Shown here one piece after another: positions 18,934 to 28,719 of a DNA stretch of 28,719 bases (positions within the stretch are counted from its first letter, which is position 1; each line of letters begins with the position of its first letter). The notes under the pieces are model-generated. The model was given only the letters and a program-made list of their open reading frames with translations, was not told where the DNA came from and made no database searches. The position numbers and the translations under genes were made by a program. Source of the stretch: Cladosporium sp. IMV 00045 (Eukaryota; Ascomycota; Dothideomycetes; Cladosporiales; Cladosporiaceae); assembly GCA_001931905.2 (NCBI GenBank), contig MSJI02000895.1:1-28719 (forward strand), given 5' to 3'.

Positions 18934-19817
18934 CTACATATCGTCAGGATTGAAGACGTCCGGCCTGGCGCGATTTCCTTGAGCTGCACTCATACTGAGT
19001 CGCCTTCGGCTGCGTTCTTCTTGTTCGACCCTCTCGCGCTCCTCCTCCTCTGCCTTCTTCCGATCGGCCTCCGCCTGTTCCTCCGGACTAAGCAAGCTGT
19101 TCGGGTCCCGTCCATTCTCGATCATACGCTGTATGTCTGCAAGTGCACCCTGCTGTATGATACCGTGACTCGGCCACGGCTCGAAGGGTAGGTTGTTGAA
19201 CGATTCCAGCCAGTCTTGCGACTGCTGCGGCATGGCTTGTATTCCTACTATCTCCGACCGCGCATAGGGTGTGTTCTCACTATCCTGTGCTCCAGGTGGT
19301 GGTGTGGCCATGCCGTTTGTTATTTGGGCCTGCGCCTGCTCATCCGACAGCGCCGGTAGCTTGATCTCGGGAATTGGTTTGCGGAACGTCGGTGGGACAG
19401 TGGTCTTCGAGATGAATTTGGCGTATCGCAGCAGCTCTTCGACATCTACTTCACGACGCGACTTCTGGGCGCTTTCGTCGGCAGGAATGGCAAGGACATC
19501 TTTGCGCGCGTCGGCTAGGAGCTTCACTGTGTCTTTGATGTTCTGGTCCAGAGACTCGGTCGTGCGGCGCAGCTCGAGGATTCGGGCATGGTTGGCTTGG
19601 TGTTTCGAGACTGAAAGATTGTCAGTAGGGGTGCTTGGGTGATCAGTGTGAATGATATTGTGAACATACGTCTATCCAGGTCATCGTTGACGGCGTCGTC
19701 GGCAGCTAGGAGAGCGTCCGCTGCGGCCGGAGAGGGATTGTAGGCGGCAATAGAATCTGTCAGACGCTGTAGGCTCTCTTCCATGCGCCTGTAGCTAGTC
19801 TGGAATTGCGCGAACAT
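18934..19817 (-). CDS. med4: Mediator complex subunit 4 (2 exons)
   Basis: Exons 19817-19670 and 19610-18934 give 274 residues. The 59-nt intron has donor GTATGT, branch CTGAC and acceptor TTTCAG. The N-terminal two thirds are helical and charged (about 1-105), including LSKHQANHARILELRR across the junction. Then comes the Med4 signature block around LLRYAKFISKTTVPPTFRKP. After it the protein has a Pro-rich linker, a conserved-looking WLESFNNLPFEPWPSHGIIQ, and a Glu/Arg-rich coil near the C-terminus. By family knowledge, Med4 sits in the middle module of Mediator, bridging activators and RNA polymerase II in the nucleus. Length and motif order agree with ascomycete Med4 proteins. If the intron were retained, translation would run on without the signature block. 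Confidence 0.88.
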
Positions 19818-21240
19818 TTTGGTGTGGTTGCTGCGAAGTAGACTGTATTGGAGTATTCGAGCTTTGCCGAGTGCTTTCGCAGGTGGATGAAGCTTTGGCG
19901 GCGGTAGGAGCGTCCATGGGCGGGCTTTGGATTTTCACATGAGAGAAGCTCACTGGCAACTTCACTTGGCGCATCTCTCGTGTATCAAGATGCTCTGGGT
20001 ATGATTGTTGAGAAAAACATTGATGATATAGTTGTTCATGTTCCCGATCGATCGCTGTCTTTCGCGTGCCATTGAAGCCTCACTCTTGCGGGCAAAGGCG
20101 CATGTATCTTTATATGTTGATCTTCTCAACCCCAACCCTAACCCTATGTATCCGCTCACGAGAAGTGTCAGTCGACAACATTCACGCACGCGACATGTAT
20201 TCAGTGCGTTTTTACGACTGGTTGTCTCTTTCCGTCTGTCTGGTAATCACTGATATAACCGGTATGTAAGGCATATCGGGCTGCTCCGAGTGTCATGCAA
20301 TGCATTGATCAAACCATCGCAAAGTTGACAACAGTCAACATACAATATCGATGAGACTCCTTCGACAGACATGCAAAGAGTACACGGAGCACAAAAGAGA
20401 AATACGGACAAGCATTGAATATCTTTACTAGTCCCTCCGTTCGCCAGCAACGAAGGAAACCCAGCACTGTGCCTGCTAACAATGTATACATACATATATC
20501 GTCAGTATCATCACCCGTGACACTGGCGTGCGGCTGATTGGAGATAAAGGCCCAGGCTGGCGGTCATCCTTCCGACTACCAGACTGAGCAACATGAGTTG
20601 AAGTGTCTGCCTTTCAATTGAAGACAATGAAAGACAGATCCATGCGATGTCGAGATCATCCTTGCTTGAGGCATTCATGTCAAGTTCCTGATTTAGATGT
20701 TATACCACTACCAACATATCATCGTCGGCTTCGGAGTATGCAGTTTTGCAGGTATCAAGTCTCCACCCACAACAACGAGCACAGGCCATGATCATCTCTC
20801 GGCGGACTTTGGTTCGGTCTCAACCAACGATTTCCTCCCGGTTCCATGTATGGAGTCTAATGGAAACGATACCAGTTTGAACACAAGGAATGCCCTCCTC
20901 GGCACTCACACATGCACTTAATCGGCCAAATAGACACTGGAAGCTGTCATCTGATATACCCCCAAACAACCATTACAAAGCGAAAAGCCGCAATAGGCGC
21001 AAGGCCGCCCTCGGTTGCATCATACACGTTGGACGTTGCACAATGCGCTAGCGGCAGGTTGATCCCCGCAGCGGCATCGAAGGCATCATCATATAACAGT
21101 CGAGGCAAAGGTAATCCGCCCGACTGGGGGGCGAAGGAAAGTATCTTTGTTTGTTTCTAACCACCTCATATCGAATATTCGGTTGCAGTGTTTCAGAACA
21201 TTTTTGTTTGATTTTTTGATCACTTGGAAAAGCTGCGAAC
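19818..21240. promoter_or_regulatory. Divergent promoter interval between med4 and the b561 gene
   Basis: 1.4 kb between divergent starts, with no coding frame I trust. It contains a telomere-like AACCCTAACCCTA at 20134-20146 on the plus strand. A pyrimidine-poor, T-rich leader lies just before ATG 21241. The short ORFs on both strands have random-looking translations. Confidence 0.5.
20134..20146 (+). repeat. Short telomere-like repeat (telobox)
   Basis: AACCCTAACCCTA is a little over two units of the fungal telomere repeat (CCCTAA), preceded by a near-match AACCCC. At this length it is more likely a promoter telobox-type site than an old chromosome end. Confidence 0.5.
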
Positions 21241-22143
21241 ATGTCGGACCAAGAAAATCACCGCCAGCCTGGTACCAGTGAAGAGGAACCTTTGCTCGGT
21301 CAGAGAGGGGATGCAAGCCAACAGGATGGGAAGCCGCTGTACCACAACTTTATTATCGGTGAGCAGATGGACAGAACACATGTCTGATGTGTTAGAAGCT
21401 GACCATGGATGAAGGGACGGGTGTTGTTGCTCAGGCCGGAGCCTGGATTGTACGGATATCCAACTCACCACACAGGTTGAATGGAGCAAGTCGCTGACCA
21501 TAATTACAGCTTGCCGCGATAGTATGGGGGAGTGTCTTCAGCCATGACTTGATCCTCTTCTCAGCACATCCGGTAAGGACTCGATGTCGTATGAATATCG
21601 CACATCAACATCGCTGACCTCCAACTCACGCAGCTTCTCAACTCCGCCGCCCTCCTCTTTTTCATCCAAGGCATCCTAGTCCTCCAGCCGACCCACACCG
21701 CCAGGCAGAAGAAAGAAGGCACCTACGCCCACGCGGCCCTGAACGACATCGCGCTGCTCACCGCAATCGCCGGTCTGGTCGTGATCGAGTACAACAAAAT
21801 CTCCCACAACGGAACACACTTCGAGTCGCCGCACGCCATCCTCGGCCTGATCACGTACATCCTCACGACGGTCCAGGCCGTGGTGGGAATCACGCAGTAC
21901 TTCGTGCCGCAGCTGTACGGCGGCGTGGACAATGCGAAGAAGCTCTACAAGTACCACCGCGTCGGTGGCTATGTCATCTTGCTCGCCATGCTGGCGACCG
22001 TCGCTGCGGCGACGCAGACTGATTTCAACAAGAATGTGCTGCAGATCCAGCTGTGGGCTGTGGTTGTGGCGGCGATCATTCTGCTTGTCGGTATTGTGCC
22101 TAGGGTCCGCTTGAATAAGTTTGGATGGCTAGCAGGTCATTGA
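21241..22143 (+). CDS. Cytochrome b561-family transmembrane protein (4 exons)
   Basis: Exons 21241-21358, 21415-21449, 21510-21572 and 21634-22143 give 241 residues. The introns are 56, 60 and 61 nt, each with a CTGAC-like branch site. The first 33 residues are polar and cytosolic-looking, with an acidic dileucine-type EEEPLL. Six membrane segments follow. Histidines fit the four b-heme ligands of the family: H71 (AHP at the start of helix 2), H105, H139 (SPHAILG) and H180 (YHRVGGY). By family knowledge, such proteins carry electrons across a membrane from ascorbate or another donor, often for ferric reduction. No DOMON or other extra domain is attached. Exon 2 is only 35 nt, so automated annotation may miss it. 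Frame and reading continuity through FIIGTGVVAQAGAWI support it. The substrate is unknown. Confidence 0.85.
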
Positions 22144-23242
22144 AGGGTTTCATGATTGGAATACCGAGGGGTTGGAAGTAAAGAAAAGCAGACGAGGAAG
22201 GGCGGACGGGGGAGGTAGCGACTGTAGTAGTCGGTCTTAGTTGGATTTCATGAGTTGATGATCTGAATGATTTTGCCCTTTGCATTAACGGCCAAGGACA
22301 GAAGTTAGCATGAACATTGAATAGGTCTAGAATAGATTCGGTTGCACGAGGCTCGTATCCTCGATTCCATACGAAGATGCCCACCAGGAGATCGATTGAG
22401 TGGATTGGCAATGATATCTACCCGAGTGCGACGCTCGTTGAGACTGTTCATGGCTGTGCAAAGCAAGGATATTTCCTGCACAGTATAGGACATATAGTTA
22501 GTAGTGGTGTGGCGGAGGAAGCGACAAGGTGGGCCAAGGGGAGGATATTCCTGGTCTCTGGTGGATTGCTTGGTGGAGTGGCTTGCGTCGTGCGATTCAT
22601 GCGTTTTATCTCACGGTCAGACTTGTGCCACACTCACATGCCGGTATAGCACTTCAGCGTGTGGCAATCGCAACATCCCATTTGTTTCAAGAAGAACCCG
22701 ACGAGAAAAGATGTCGCATCATCCAAATACCTTACTGTCGTAACCATTGTTTATTCGTGTTCTCATGTCACATGACAAGCCGATCCTTTCACATCCCCAC
22801 ACAGTCTATCCAAGTAGCCTCAGCCTCTAGTCTGGTCTCGGAGATTGGGTTCACCTGTAGCGCGCATCCAAGCCCAGAACCTACCTCCTATTTCCTCGTA
22901 AACAGGGCAAGCCTCTGAAAAGTCGCTGCGAAAAGGGCACAACGCGCGGCAATGGTGAGGCAGCCTGTCGCACCACCACTATTCCTACTATTCCTATTCT
23001 TCTCCAAGTGCAACGTCTTTCTCTCTTCACTGTCTCCCCTTCTCCCCGCCGCACCGAGCTTCGGCGCATGTCATGATACCCGTATTCCTTTCCTTCTCCT
23101 AATGTTTCGTTGCTGGATGCAGGGGACGACAGGCGCAACCCCTCGGGACTTGCCTTAAGACACCACCAGAGACACCAGGCACGCCGACCCGCGTGCCAGT
23201 GTGGCCTTTTGCTTGGTTCAGCATTCTTAAGCCGGCTAGAAT
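22144..23242. other. Interval between the b561 gene and the TBC gene
   Basis: 1.1 kb containing the 3' UTR of the b561 gene and the promoter and leader of the TBC gene, both plus strand. CT-rich stretches at 22990-23045 and 23085-23100 look like leader sequence. No coding frame was supported. Confidence 0.5.
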
Positions 23243-25789
23243 ATGGGCGATCACGATGCGAACCCTACCGGCCAACGACCGGATGCCGGATCTCCAAAGA
23301 CAACCCACGATGGACCGACAAACCCGCAATCACCGAGTGTCGCGTCTTCGACACCGGATCAGAATCACAGACCTTTGACCGGCGCGCCAAGTACGGACAG
23401 CAAGGGCAGGAGCGAGGTCCGACCTAAGACTGCACCCAATGCGCATGGAAGCGGCGCTCGCAGGAAGTGGGGTTTTCTAGAAGAGGACTTGAAGAGAGAT
23501 TCCGGCATCGCACCTTCGAACGATACAGGCGGAGCGGACACCGACGCCCACAACGACGTCGCCTCGCCAGCGCGCAGCCTCGAGCACACGCCCAGTCTGC
23601 CAACAATCGTCGTGCATGATGCTGATAGCGCCCGCTTGCCCACTCTCGAGCGTATCATCTCGCCTTTCACGAAGAAGCGCGGCCACGACAGCAGAGCGAC
23701 GAAGTCCACCGAGCCGCAACGGCCACATACAGCCCATCAGAGAATGAAAAGCTTCCACGGCATTGAGACGGACATTCCTACCGGCGGACTGGAGGACTTC
23801 GATTCCGACAAGATTGATTTCTCAAAGAGAGGCAGTTTGATGTTCGGCGGCAAGAAGATGGGTCAATTGATTCAAGCGCAAGGGGACAAGCCCATAGATG
23901 ATACGATCGGAGAAGCTGAGCCTGAACCACAACATCACAAGGACGATGTCACAGCGGAGCAGCCAACAACACAACAACAGCAACAGGCAACATCAGAGCA
24001 ATCACCCAGACCACACGAGGTACCCCCAAGTCCAGTCATGGATAAGGATGCGGAGACTGCACACGATCCTGAAAGTCCCAAACCTGTGCCCGAGCAGAGG
24101 AAATCAGGTCTAGTATCAGGCAGGAGAAAGCCGAGCGTGCAGATGCTACAAGCGGCAATTTCAGGCGGTAGGGTTTTGTCTGCCGAGGAAATCACCTTTT
24201 CCATGCGTGTACGAAGCATGTACGAGCACGGAGACGAGAAAGCAGCGGATTGGACATCTACTCCCTTTGGCGGCGACTCGCGCGTCGCATCGCCAGAACT
24301 GAATCGCGACACCCCAGAGCCCGCAGAGAGTCTTGAAGGATTAGTTGTGGACAGGACGCGCGATGCGAATACTGAACAGACTACTCGTAACCCGGATGAG
24401 ACTAGGGCAAATTACACCAAAGGTCCACACGAAGTCGCTGGTGGTATGGAAGATTGGGAGGATCTCAATGGCGCACAGGTCGACCGCTTTGGCTTTATCA
24501 GCCCAAATCGCGTCCTTTCGCACGACTCTGGCATGCCTACTATGGATGGATCAATGGGCCTGCATCGCGTCGCTACCGGCCTCCGTCTGATGTCTGATCA
24601 ACCGCGCAGGGAGCGGAGTACGATTCGTCGAAAGGCATCAACCGTGCGATCTTCGCGCTCAGCGCCGCCTGGCAAGAACTCCTCTGCGGGCTCGATTCGT
24701 AGCTTTCAGACCAACTTATCTGGACCATCCCGGACGGGTCGTTTCCGCTCAAGGGATCGAAAAGTGCTTGACCGGGCGAGCAACATGCTGACCTTGCCCC
24801 AAGGCTTGTCCGACATAGCAGAGCACCAAGATGGCGATTTCGCTCAGCGCAGAGAATGGTCCCGCAATGAGAAATGGCTGCAAATGGCTCGCAAACGCTC
24901 CGACAGCAAAGGAGGTGGCACCAGCTTCGAATTCGACGTCGGCGACCCTAAAGTCATTAAACGAACTTGGAAAGGTATTCCTGACCGCTGGCGCGCGGCT
25001 GCCTGGCATAGCTTTTTGAGCGCTTCTGCTCGTCGTCGCGGGTCGTACACCTCCGACGAAGTGCTCATCAAAAACTTTCACCATCTGCAAGACCTCAACT
25101 GCGCAGACGATGTGCAAATTGATGTTGACGTGCCCAGGACTATCAGCATGCACATCATGTTCCGCAAACGCTACCGCGGTGGTCAGCGCTTGCTCTTCCG
25201 CGTCCTGCACGCAATCGCACTTTACTGCCCTGACACGGGCTATGTACAAGGTATGGCCAGCCTTGCAGCGACTTTGCTTTGCTACTTTGATGAGGAGCGT
25301 GCGTTCGTTATGCTCGTGCGACTATGGCAGTTGCGCGGTCTTGAGCGGCTCTTCCGCTCTGGCTTCGATGGTCTCATGGCGGCATTGCAGCAGTTCGAGG
25401 ATGAATGGCTGCGCGGTGGCGACGTCGCTGTCCGTCTCGAAGAACTCGGCATTTCTAGCACAGCCTATGGTACCCGCTGGTACTTGACCCTCTTCAACAT
25501 GAGCGTACCGTTCCCTGCGCAGCTGCGAATCTGGGATGTGTTCATGCTGCTTGGAGACATTGCCCCTAGCGCCCCTGCAGAGGCTCGCGAGGCTTTTGCT
25601 GGAGCCGATCTAGACGTGCTCCACGCCACCTCCGCGGCTCTGATCGACGCGACCAGAGACATCCTGCTAGACACCGACTTCGAAGGTGCAATGAAGACCC
25701 TCACGTCATTTGTGCCGATCCGCGACGAAGACATGCTGATGCGCGTCGCGAAGGCCGAGTGGAAACTTCGTAAGAAGAGAGGCGTGTGA
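23243..25789 (+). CDS. TBC-domain Rab GTPase-activating protein with a long disordered N-terminus
   Basis: 848 residues, single exon. Residues 1 to about 570 are mostly low-complexity (Ser, Pro, Asp, Gln, Arg), with a short glutamine run near 245, a basic patch RRKPSVQMLQAAISGGRVLS (about 295-315) and many potential phosphosites. The TBC domain starts at WKGIPDRWRAAAWHSF (about 575). Both catalytic fingers are intact: the IxxDxxR motif has I626, D629 and R632, and YVQ has Q669. By family knowledge, the arginine and glutamine fingers drive GTP hydrolysis by a Rab GTPase, switching off a step in vesicle traffic. The target Rab cannot be read from sequence. The domain ends near 810, followed by a basic tail. 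It is much longer than the small Gyp-type GAPs. The start ATG is the first in frame after a CT-rich leader. Confidence 0.88.
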   Translation: MGDHDANPTGQRPDAGSPKTTHDGPTNPQSPSVASSTPDQNHRPLTGAPSTDSKGRSEVRPKTAPNAHGSGARRKWGFLEEDLKRDSGIAPSNDTGGADTDAHNDVASPARSLEHTPSLPTIVVHDADSARLPTLERIISPFTKKRGHDSRATKSTEPQRPHTAHQRMKSFHGIETDIPTGGLEDFDSDKIDFSKRGSLMFGGKKMGQLIQAQGDKPIDDTIGEAEPEPQHHKDDVTAEQPTTQQQQQATSEQSPRPHEVPPSPVMDKDAETAHDPESPKPVPEQRKSGLVSGRRKPSVQMLQAAISGGRVLSAEEITFSMRVRSMYEHGDEKAADWTSTPFGGDSRVASPELNRDTPEPAESLEGLVVDRTRDANTEQTTRNPDETRANYTKGPHEVAGGMEDWEDLNGAQVDRFGFISPNRVLSHDSGMPTMDGSMGLHRVATGLRLMSDQPRRERSTIRRKASTVRSSRSAPPGKNSSAGSIRSFQTNLSGPSRTGRFRSRDRKVLDRASNMLTLPQGLSDIAEHQDGDFAQRREWSRNEKWLQMARKRSDSKGGGTSFEFDVGDPKVIKRTWKGIPDRWRAAAWHSFLSASARRRGSYTSDEVLIKNFHHLQDLNCADDVQIDVDVPRTISMHIMFRKRYRGGQRLLFRVLHAIALYCPDTGYVQGMASLAATLLCYFDEERAFVMLVRLWQLRGLERLFRSGFDGLMAALQQFEDEWLRGGDVAVRLEELGISSTAYGTRWYLTLFNMSVPFPAQLRIWDVFMLLGDIAPSAPAEAREAFAGADLDVLHATSAALIDATRDILLDTDFEGAMKTLTSFVPIRDEDMLMRVAKAEWKLRKKRGV

Positions 25790-26356
25790 TGATGAGTTGG
25801 AAAAAGGGCGCTCGCTCACACCACCACTACTAATAAGAACACTACACCCATGACGGGATAATAACTTTTCTTTGTGTGTTTATGCTTGCTACTCACTGTA
25901 CTTGCTTCCCCGAACAAATGCAGGATTCAGTGAGGGCTTGTTTGTCATGACCTGCAGGTCTCGGGATGGTTTCCTTGTGTTTTTATTTCCTTTACCGCAG
26001 AGATACCCCTGGAGGAAGTGAATCGAATGGGAATACACCACGTGTACGTAATGTTTAAGTAGGATAGGAGAAAGGAAAGAGAGGTAATCTTGCACTATAT
26101 GAACTCAAGGAGAACCATCTTCTTCAAGATCCCATGAATTATTATTTCGGAATGAGAGTGCCATGGAAATGTTTGAAGCTCGATCTCTGTAACAACGTGC
26201 ACAAGCGTGCCTTGCAGGAGGCTGCGCTAGTCCAGCCGGAAGCCGTGGAGATTTTTGGGCAAGTAGTTCATCATCATCATCCATTCTAGATGGCGTTCGC
26301 ATGTACACAACCACCTCACCCCACCCTGAATATCTTACGATTGTCGCACGCGAGCG
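25790..26356. other. Interval between the TBC and mrs2 genes
   Basis: 567 bp between two plus-strand genes, holding the 3' end of one and the promoter of the other. AT-rich stretches at 25820-25880 may be 3'-end signals. No further gene was seen. Confidence 0.5.
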
Positions 26357-28003
26357 ATGAAAGCCTCTAATGGCTTGCCGGTACCATCGGCATCGCTGCT
26401 GCGATTCTTGCGATGCCAGCTAGGCGCGCAGCCAGCAACATGTCGCTCCGCGAAGACCGTTTCGCCCCATCAACGCCGAACCTTCACACACACCCCCGAC
26501 TCTTCTGCCCTGCGATCACACGATAGAAACACTACACAGACATCTCTCCAGAATGGAGTGCAAACATCGAGGACATTCGCCAAACCTCCCACCAGTCCGC
26601 CGCGCTCCAATCGCCCGCTGTCGACATCGTCCGGCCTCCAAGGAACCTTCTGGCGCCGACTGAGGACCGCGCCACGCGCGACGACCGCCGAGAGATTCCG
26701 CGACAATGGCCTGCTACCATTTCATGATCTGCTGGACGACCCGCAAGGCCTGGGCAGCAGGAGCATCAAGCCCAGCACCGACTTGAAGCTGCGGTGCACT
26801 GAATTCGACGAGAACGGGAACGTCGTGCTGGTCAACGGCGAGTTCAGGAAGCAAGAGTTGATCGCGAAGTATTCGCTGATGCCGCGCGATTTGAGGAAGA
26901 TCGACAGCTCCGTGCTGCCGCATATACTGGTACGGCCGAGCGCTATCATGATAAATTTGCTGCACATCAGATGTCTGATCAAGCACGATCGCGTGTTGGT
27001 GTTTGATGTCTACGGAAGTACGGACTCCTACGCGCAGAGTCTGTTCATGTACGATCTGGAGGGGAAGTTGAGGCAGAAGCAGACTTCGTCCACTGCTGGT
27101 GGAGCGCTGCCGTACGAATTCCGCGCCCTGGAAGCAGTGCTCATCTCTGTCACGGCTGGTCTGGAAAGCGAGTTTGAGGGCGTGCGCGATCCTGTCATCA
27201 ACGTTTTGAGGGAGCTGGAAGAGGACATTGACAGAGACAAGCTCAGACACTTGCTCATCTACTCCAAGAAGCTCAGCACTTTCGAGCAGAAAGCACGACT
27301 CGTGCGCGATGCCATCGAGGATCTGCTCGAAGCAGACGACGACCTCGCCGCGATGTACCTCACCGAGAAAGCCGAAGGCACCGAGCGCGACGAGGACAAC
27401 CACGAAGAAGTCGAGCTCATCCTGGAATCCTACCACAAATTCGCCGACGAAATTGTCCAAGTCAGCTCCAACCTGGTGTCCTCGATCAAGAACACCGAAG
27501 AGATCATCCGCGCCATCCTCGACGCCAACCGCAACAGCCTGATGCTGCTGGACCTGAAGTTCTCCATCCTCACGCTCGGCACGACCGTCGGCATGTTCAT
27601 CGCCGCCCTGTACGGCATGAACCTCGAGAACTTCATCGAGGAGACCAACTACGGCTTCTTCGGCATCTCGGGCCTCTGCGCGGTTTTGACCGTCGTCTCC
27701 GTCGTCTGGGGCATGCGCCGCCTGCGCAAAGTCCAGCGCGTCAGCATGTGGGGCGAGAGCGGCTCTTCGCGTCGCGTCAGGGCGCAGGGCCGCCAGCCGG
27801 GAAGAGGCAGCTGGAGGGAGATTGATGGAGCTGCTGCTGCTGGTGAAGGGAGGGATGCGAAGGGGCCGTCTGGTTTAGGCGAGACTGTGGCCGGTATTAG
27901 GGGGAGGGAGGCGATCAAGAATTGGAAGCTTGAGCAGGAAGATCGCCTGAAGGGGATGAAAAAGGCGGGTCAGGTCAAGCATCTGCCGCCCGTCAAGGTC
28001 TGA
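26357..28003 (+). CDS. mrs2: Mitochondrial inner-membrane magnesium channel, CorA/Mrs2 family
   Basis: 548 residues, single exon. The first 100 residues are basic and Ser/Thr-rich with Arg-rich patches, consistent with a mitochondrial presequence. The matrix domain (about 125-390) has the Mrs2-type LMPRDLRKID and IDRDKLRHLLIYSKKLS segments. Two membrane helices follow (about 395-418 and 433-456), with the defining G420-M421-N422 motif in YGMNLENFIEE between them. By family knowledge, Mrs2 forms a homopentamer that carries Mg2+ into the matrix and is needed for group II intron splicing and respiration in yeast. The C-terminal tail is unusually long (about 90 residues), basic and Gly/Arg-rich. 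The paralogue Lpe10 is a possible alternative. The GMN loop and length favour the Mrs2 group. Confidence 0.93.
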   Translation: MKASNGLPVPSASLLRFLRCQLGAQPATCRSAKTVSPHQRRTFTHTPDSSALRSHDRNTTQTSLQNGVQTSRTFAKPPTSPPRSNRPLSTSSGLQGTFWRRLRTAPRATTAERFRDNGLLPFHDLLDDPQGLGSRSIKPSTDLKLRCTEFDENGNVVLVNGEFRKQELIAKYSLMPRDLRKIDSSVLPHILVRPSAIMINLLHIRCLIKHDRVLVFDVYGSTDSYAQSLFMYDLEGKLRQKQTSSTAGGALPYEFRALEAVLISVTAGLESEFEGVRDPVINVLRELEEDIDRDKLRHLLIYSKKLSTFEQKARLVRDAIEDLLEADDDLAAMYLTEKAEGTERDEDNHEEVELILESYHKFADEIVQVSSNLVSSIKNTEEIIRAILDANRNSLMLLDLKFSILTLGTTVGMFIAALYGMNLENFIEETNYGFFGISGLCAVLTVVSVVWGMRRLRKVQRVSMWGESGSSRRVRAQGRQPGRGSWREIDGAAAAGEGRDAKGPSGLGETVAGIRGREAIKNWKLEQEDRLKGMKKAGQVKHLPPVKV

Positions 28004-28261
28004 AGAACCTGTGTTTTGATATAGTTGCTGGAGTGGCTCTCGACTCGGTTTCTTTGTTGCTTGTTTTGAGTATTGCATTTCCACAGCGAGGCGTTGGTGG
28101 TGAAATTGTTTGATGATTGCATTAGTGGACGGCTGGAAACTCAACAGGAGATGGAAGGATTGGCAAAAATTCGCATTTGGCTTTCTCATTTCGTTCGTCA
28201 TGTACATAATAGATCTACGCCGCTCTCAAGAGTAATGCAAGGCAGAAAAGAATTACTTCTC
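28004..28261. other. Convergent 3' interval between mrs2 and the dehydrogenase gene
   Basis: 258 bp between the mrs2 stop and the reverse-strand dehydrogenase stop. T-rich segments near 28040-28080 suit 3' UTR of the plus gene. No other gene was seen. Confidence 0.5.
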
Positions 28262-28719
28262 TCACACAATCCTGTACACCAGCTTCTCAGCGCTAACCTT
28301 GCCCTCCTGCTGCAGCTTGAACCCAGCGTTGATGTCGTCGATCGTGCCCATCTCCTTCACGCGGTTCGGCTTGATCTTGCCGTCATGCAGCCACCCGGGG
28401 ATCATTTGCAGGTACTTCTCCCAGATGGCCTTGTCGTCGGGCGTCTCCTCGCCACAGTTGTCGAAGGCCTTGTACGGCAGCGGGCGCTGGAAGACGGTGT
28501 ACACGATCGTGCTCTCGATCTTGGCCTTGCTGTTGATGCTCTGCACGGCATCACGCACGTTGCCGATCGGCAGCAGGGTGACGATGTGTCCGCCCTTGGT
28601 CGGCGAGAGGGCTTTGGCGATGGCTTCCGGCGTGCCGTTCTCCGCAATGCAGTCCAGCGCGTGCTCCAGCCCGTCGTGGGATTTCTGGCGCACCTGCTCC
28701 GGCCAGTCGGCGTCATTGT
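28262..28719 (-). CDS. C-terminal part of a zinc-type medium-chain dehydrogenase/reductase (partial)
   Basis: The frame enters from the right edge (first complete codon at 28717) and stops at 28262-28264, giving 152 C-terminal residues. It covers the end of the Rossmann-type NAD(P)H-binding domain (HALDCIAENGTPEAIAKAL, a typical strand-helix unit) and the substrate-side C-terminus (IPGWLHDGKIKPNRVKEM, then a helix ending in EGKVSAEKLVYRIV). This pattern matches fungal quinone/enoyl reductases of the toxD-like group, proteins of about 340-360 residues that reduce a double bond or carbonyl using NAD(P)H. The cofactor-binding glycine motif lies outside the window, so specificity cannot be judged. 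No stop or frameshift interrupts the visible part. Confidence 0.85.
   Translation of the reverse strand, partial: NDADWPEQVRQKSHDGLEHALDCIAENGTPEAIAKALSPTKGGHIVTLLPIGNVRDAVQSINSKAKIESTIVYTVFQRPLPYKAFDNCGEETPDDKAIWEKYLQMIPGWLHDGKIKPNRVKEMGTIDDINAGFKLQQEGKVSAEKLVYRIV

Noticed and set aside
20134..20146. Interstitial telomere marking a chromosome fusion
   Set aside because: Only about two repeat units; true fusion scars are usually longer and head to head.
26714..27460. 248-codon minus ORF opposite mrs2
   Set aside because: It is an antisense shadow; mrs2 on the plus strand has the GMN motif and two membrane helices.

Overview
The window reads as nuclear chromosomal DNA of a filamentous ascomycete (Pezizomycotina). 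Genes are compact, with short introns (46-166 nt, mostly 56-72). These have GTAAGT/GTACGT/GTATGT-type donors and CTAAC/CTGAC-type branch sites. Promoters carry CT-rich leaders, and the proteins are typical fungal housekeeping orthologues. A dothideomycete is my best guess from protein style, but that is inference. I see no bacterial-type operon, virus, CRISPR array, rRNA or tRNA.

Layout, left to right. The 3' end of an unrecognised + strand gene (1-269) is followed by a 3.9 kb gene-free interval. Then come a cullin-3 gene (cul3, minus, 4 exons, 4169-6941) and, divergent from it, the mitochondrial DNL zinc-finger Hsp70 helper zim17 (plus, 2 exons, 7467-8109). A mitochondrial FtsJ-type rRNA 2'-O-methyltransferase (mrm2, minus, 2 exons, 8510-9682) is convergent with zim17. 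Next is a Pro/Gln-rich nuclear-looking conserved fungal protein (minus, 10742-11872). After it, about 4 kb (11873-15926) has no convincing gene and may hold decayed coding sequence.

The right half holds a Ser/Thr-rich single-pass membrane protein (minus, 15927-17702). A 1.2 kb gap follows, with a puzzling secretory-looking ORF and an open reading frame I could not resolve into a gene. Then come Mediator subunit 4 (med4, minus, 2 exons, 18934-19817) and a cytochrome b561-family membrane protein (plus, 4 exons including a 35-nt micro-exon, 21241-22143). They are followed by a large TBC/Rab-GAP protein (plus, 23243-25789), a mitochondrial CorA/Mrs2 magnesium channel (plus, 26357-28003) and the 3' end of a medium-chain dehydrogenase/reductase (minus, 28262-28719, cut by the window edge).

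The genes do not form one pathway. Three are mitochondrial (zim17, mrm2, mrs2) and are scattered among ubiquitin-ligase, transcription and membrane-traffic genes. I found no clear new multi-gene system. The most unusual signals are non-coding: a dense cluster of TCTCGAT heptamers in the first intergenic region, a perfect hairpin beyond the membrane-protein stop, and the two gene-poor intervals of about 4 kb.
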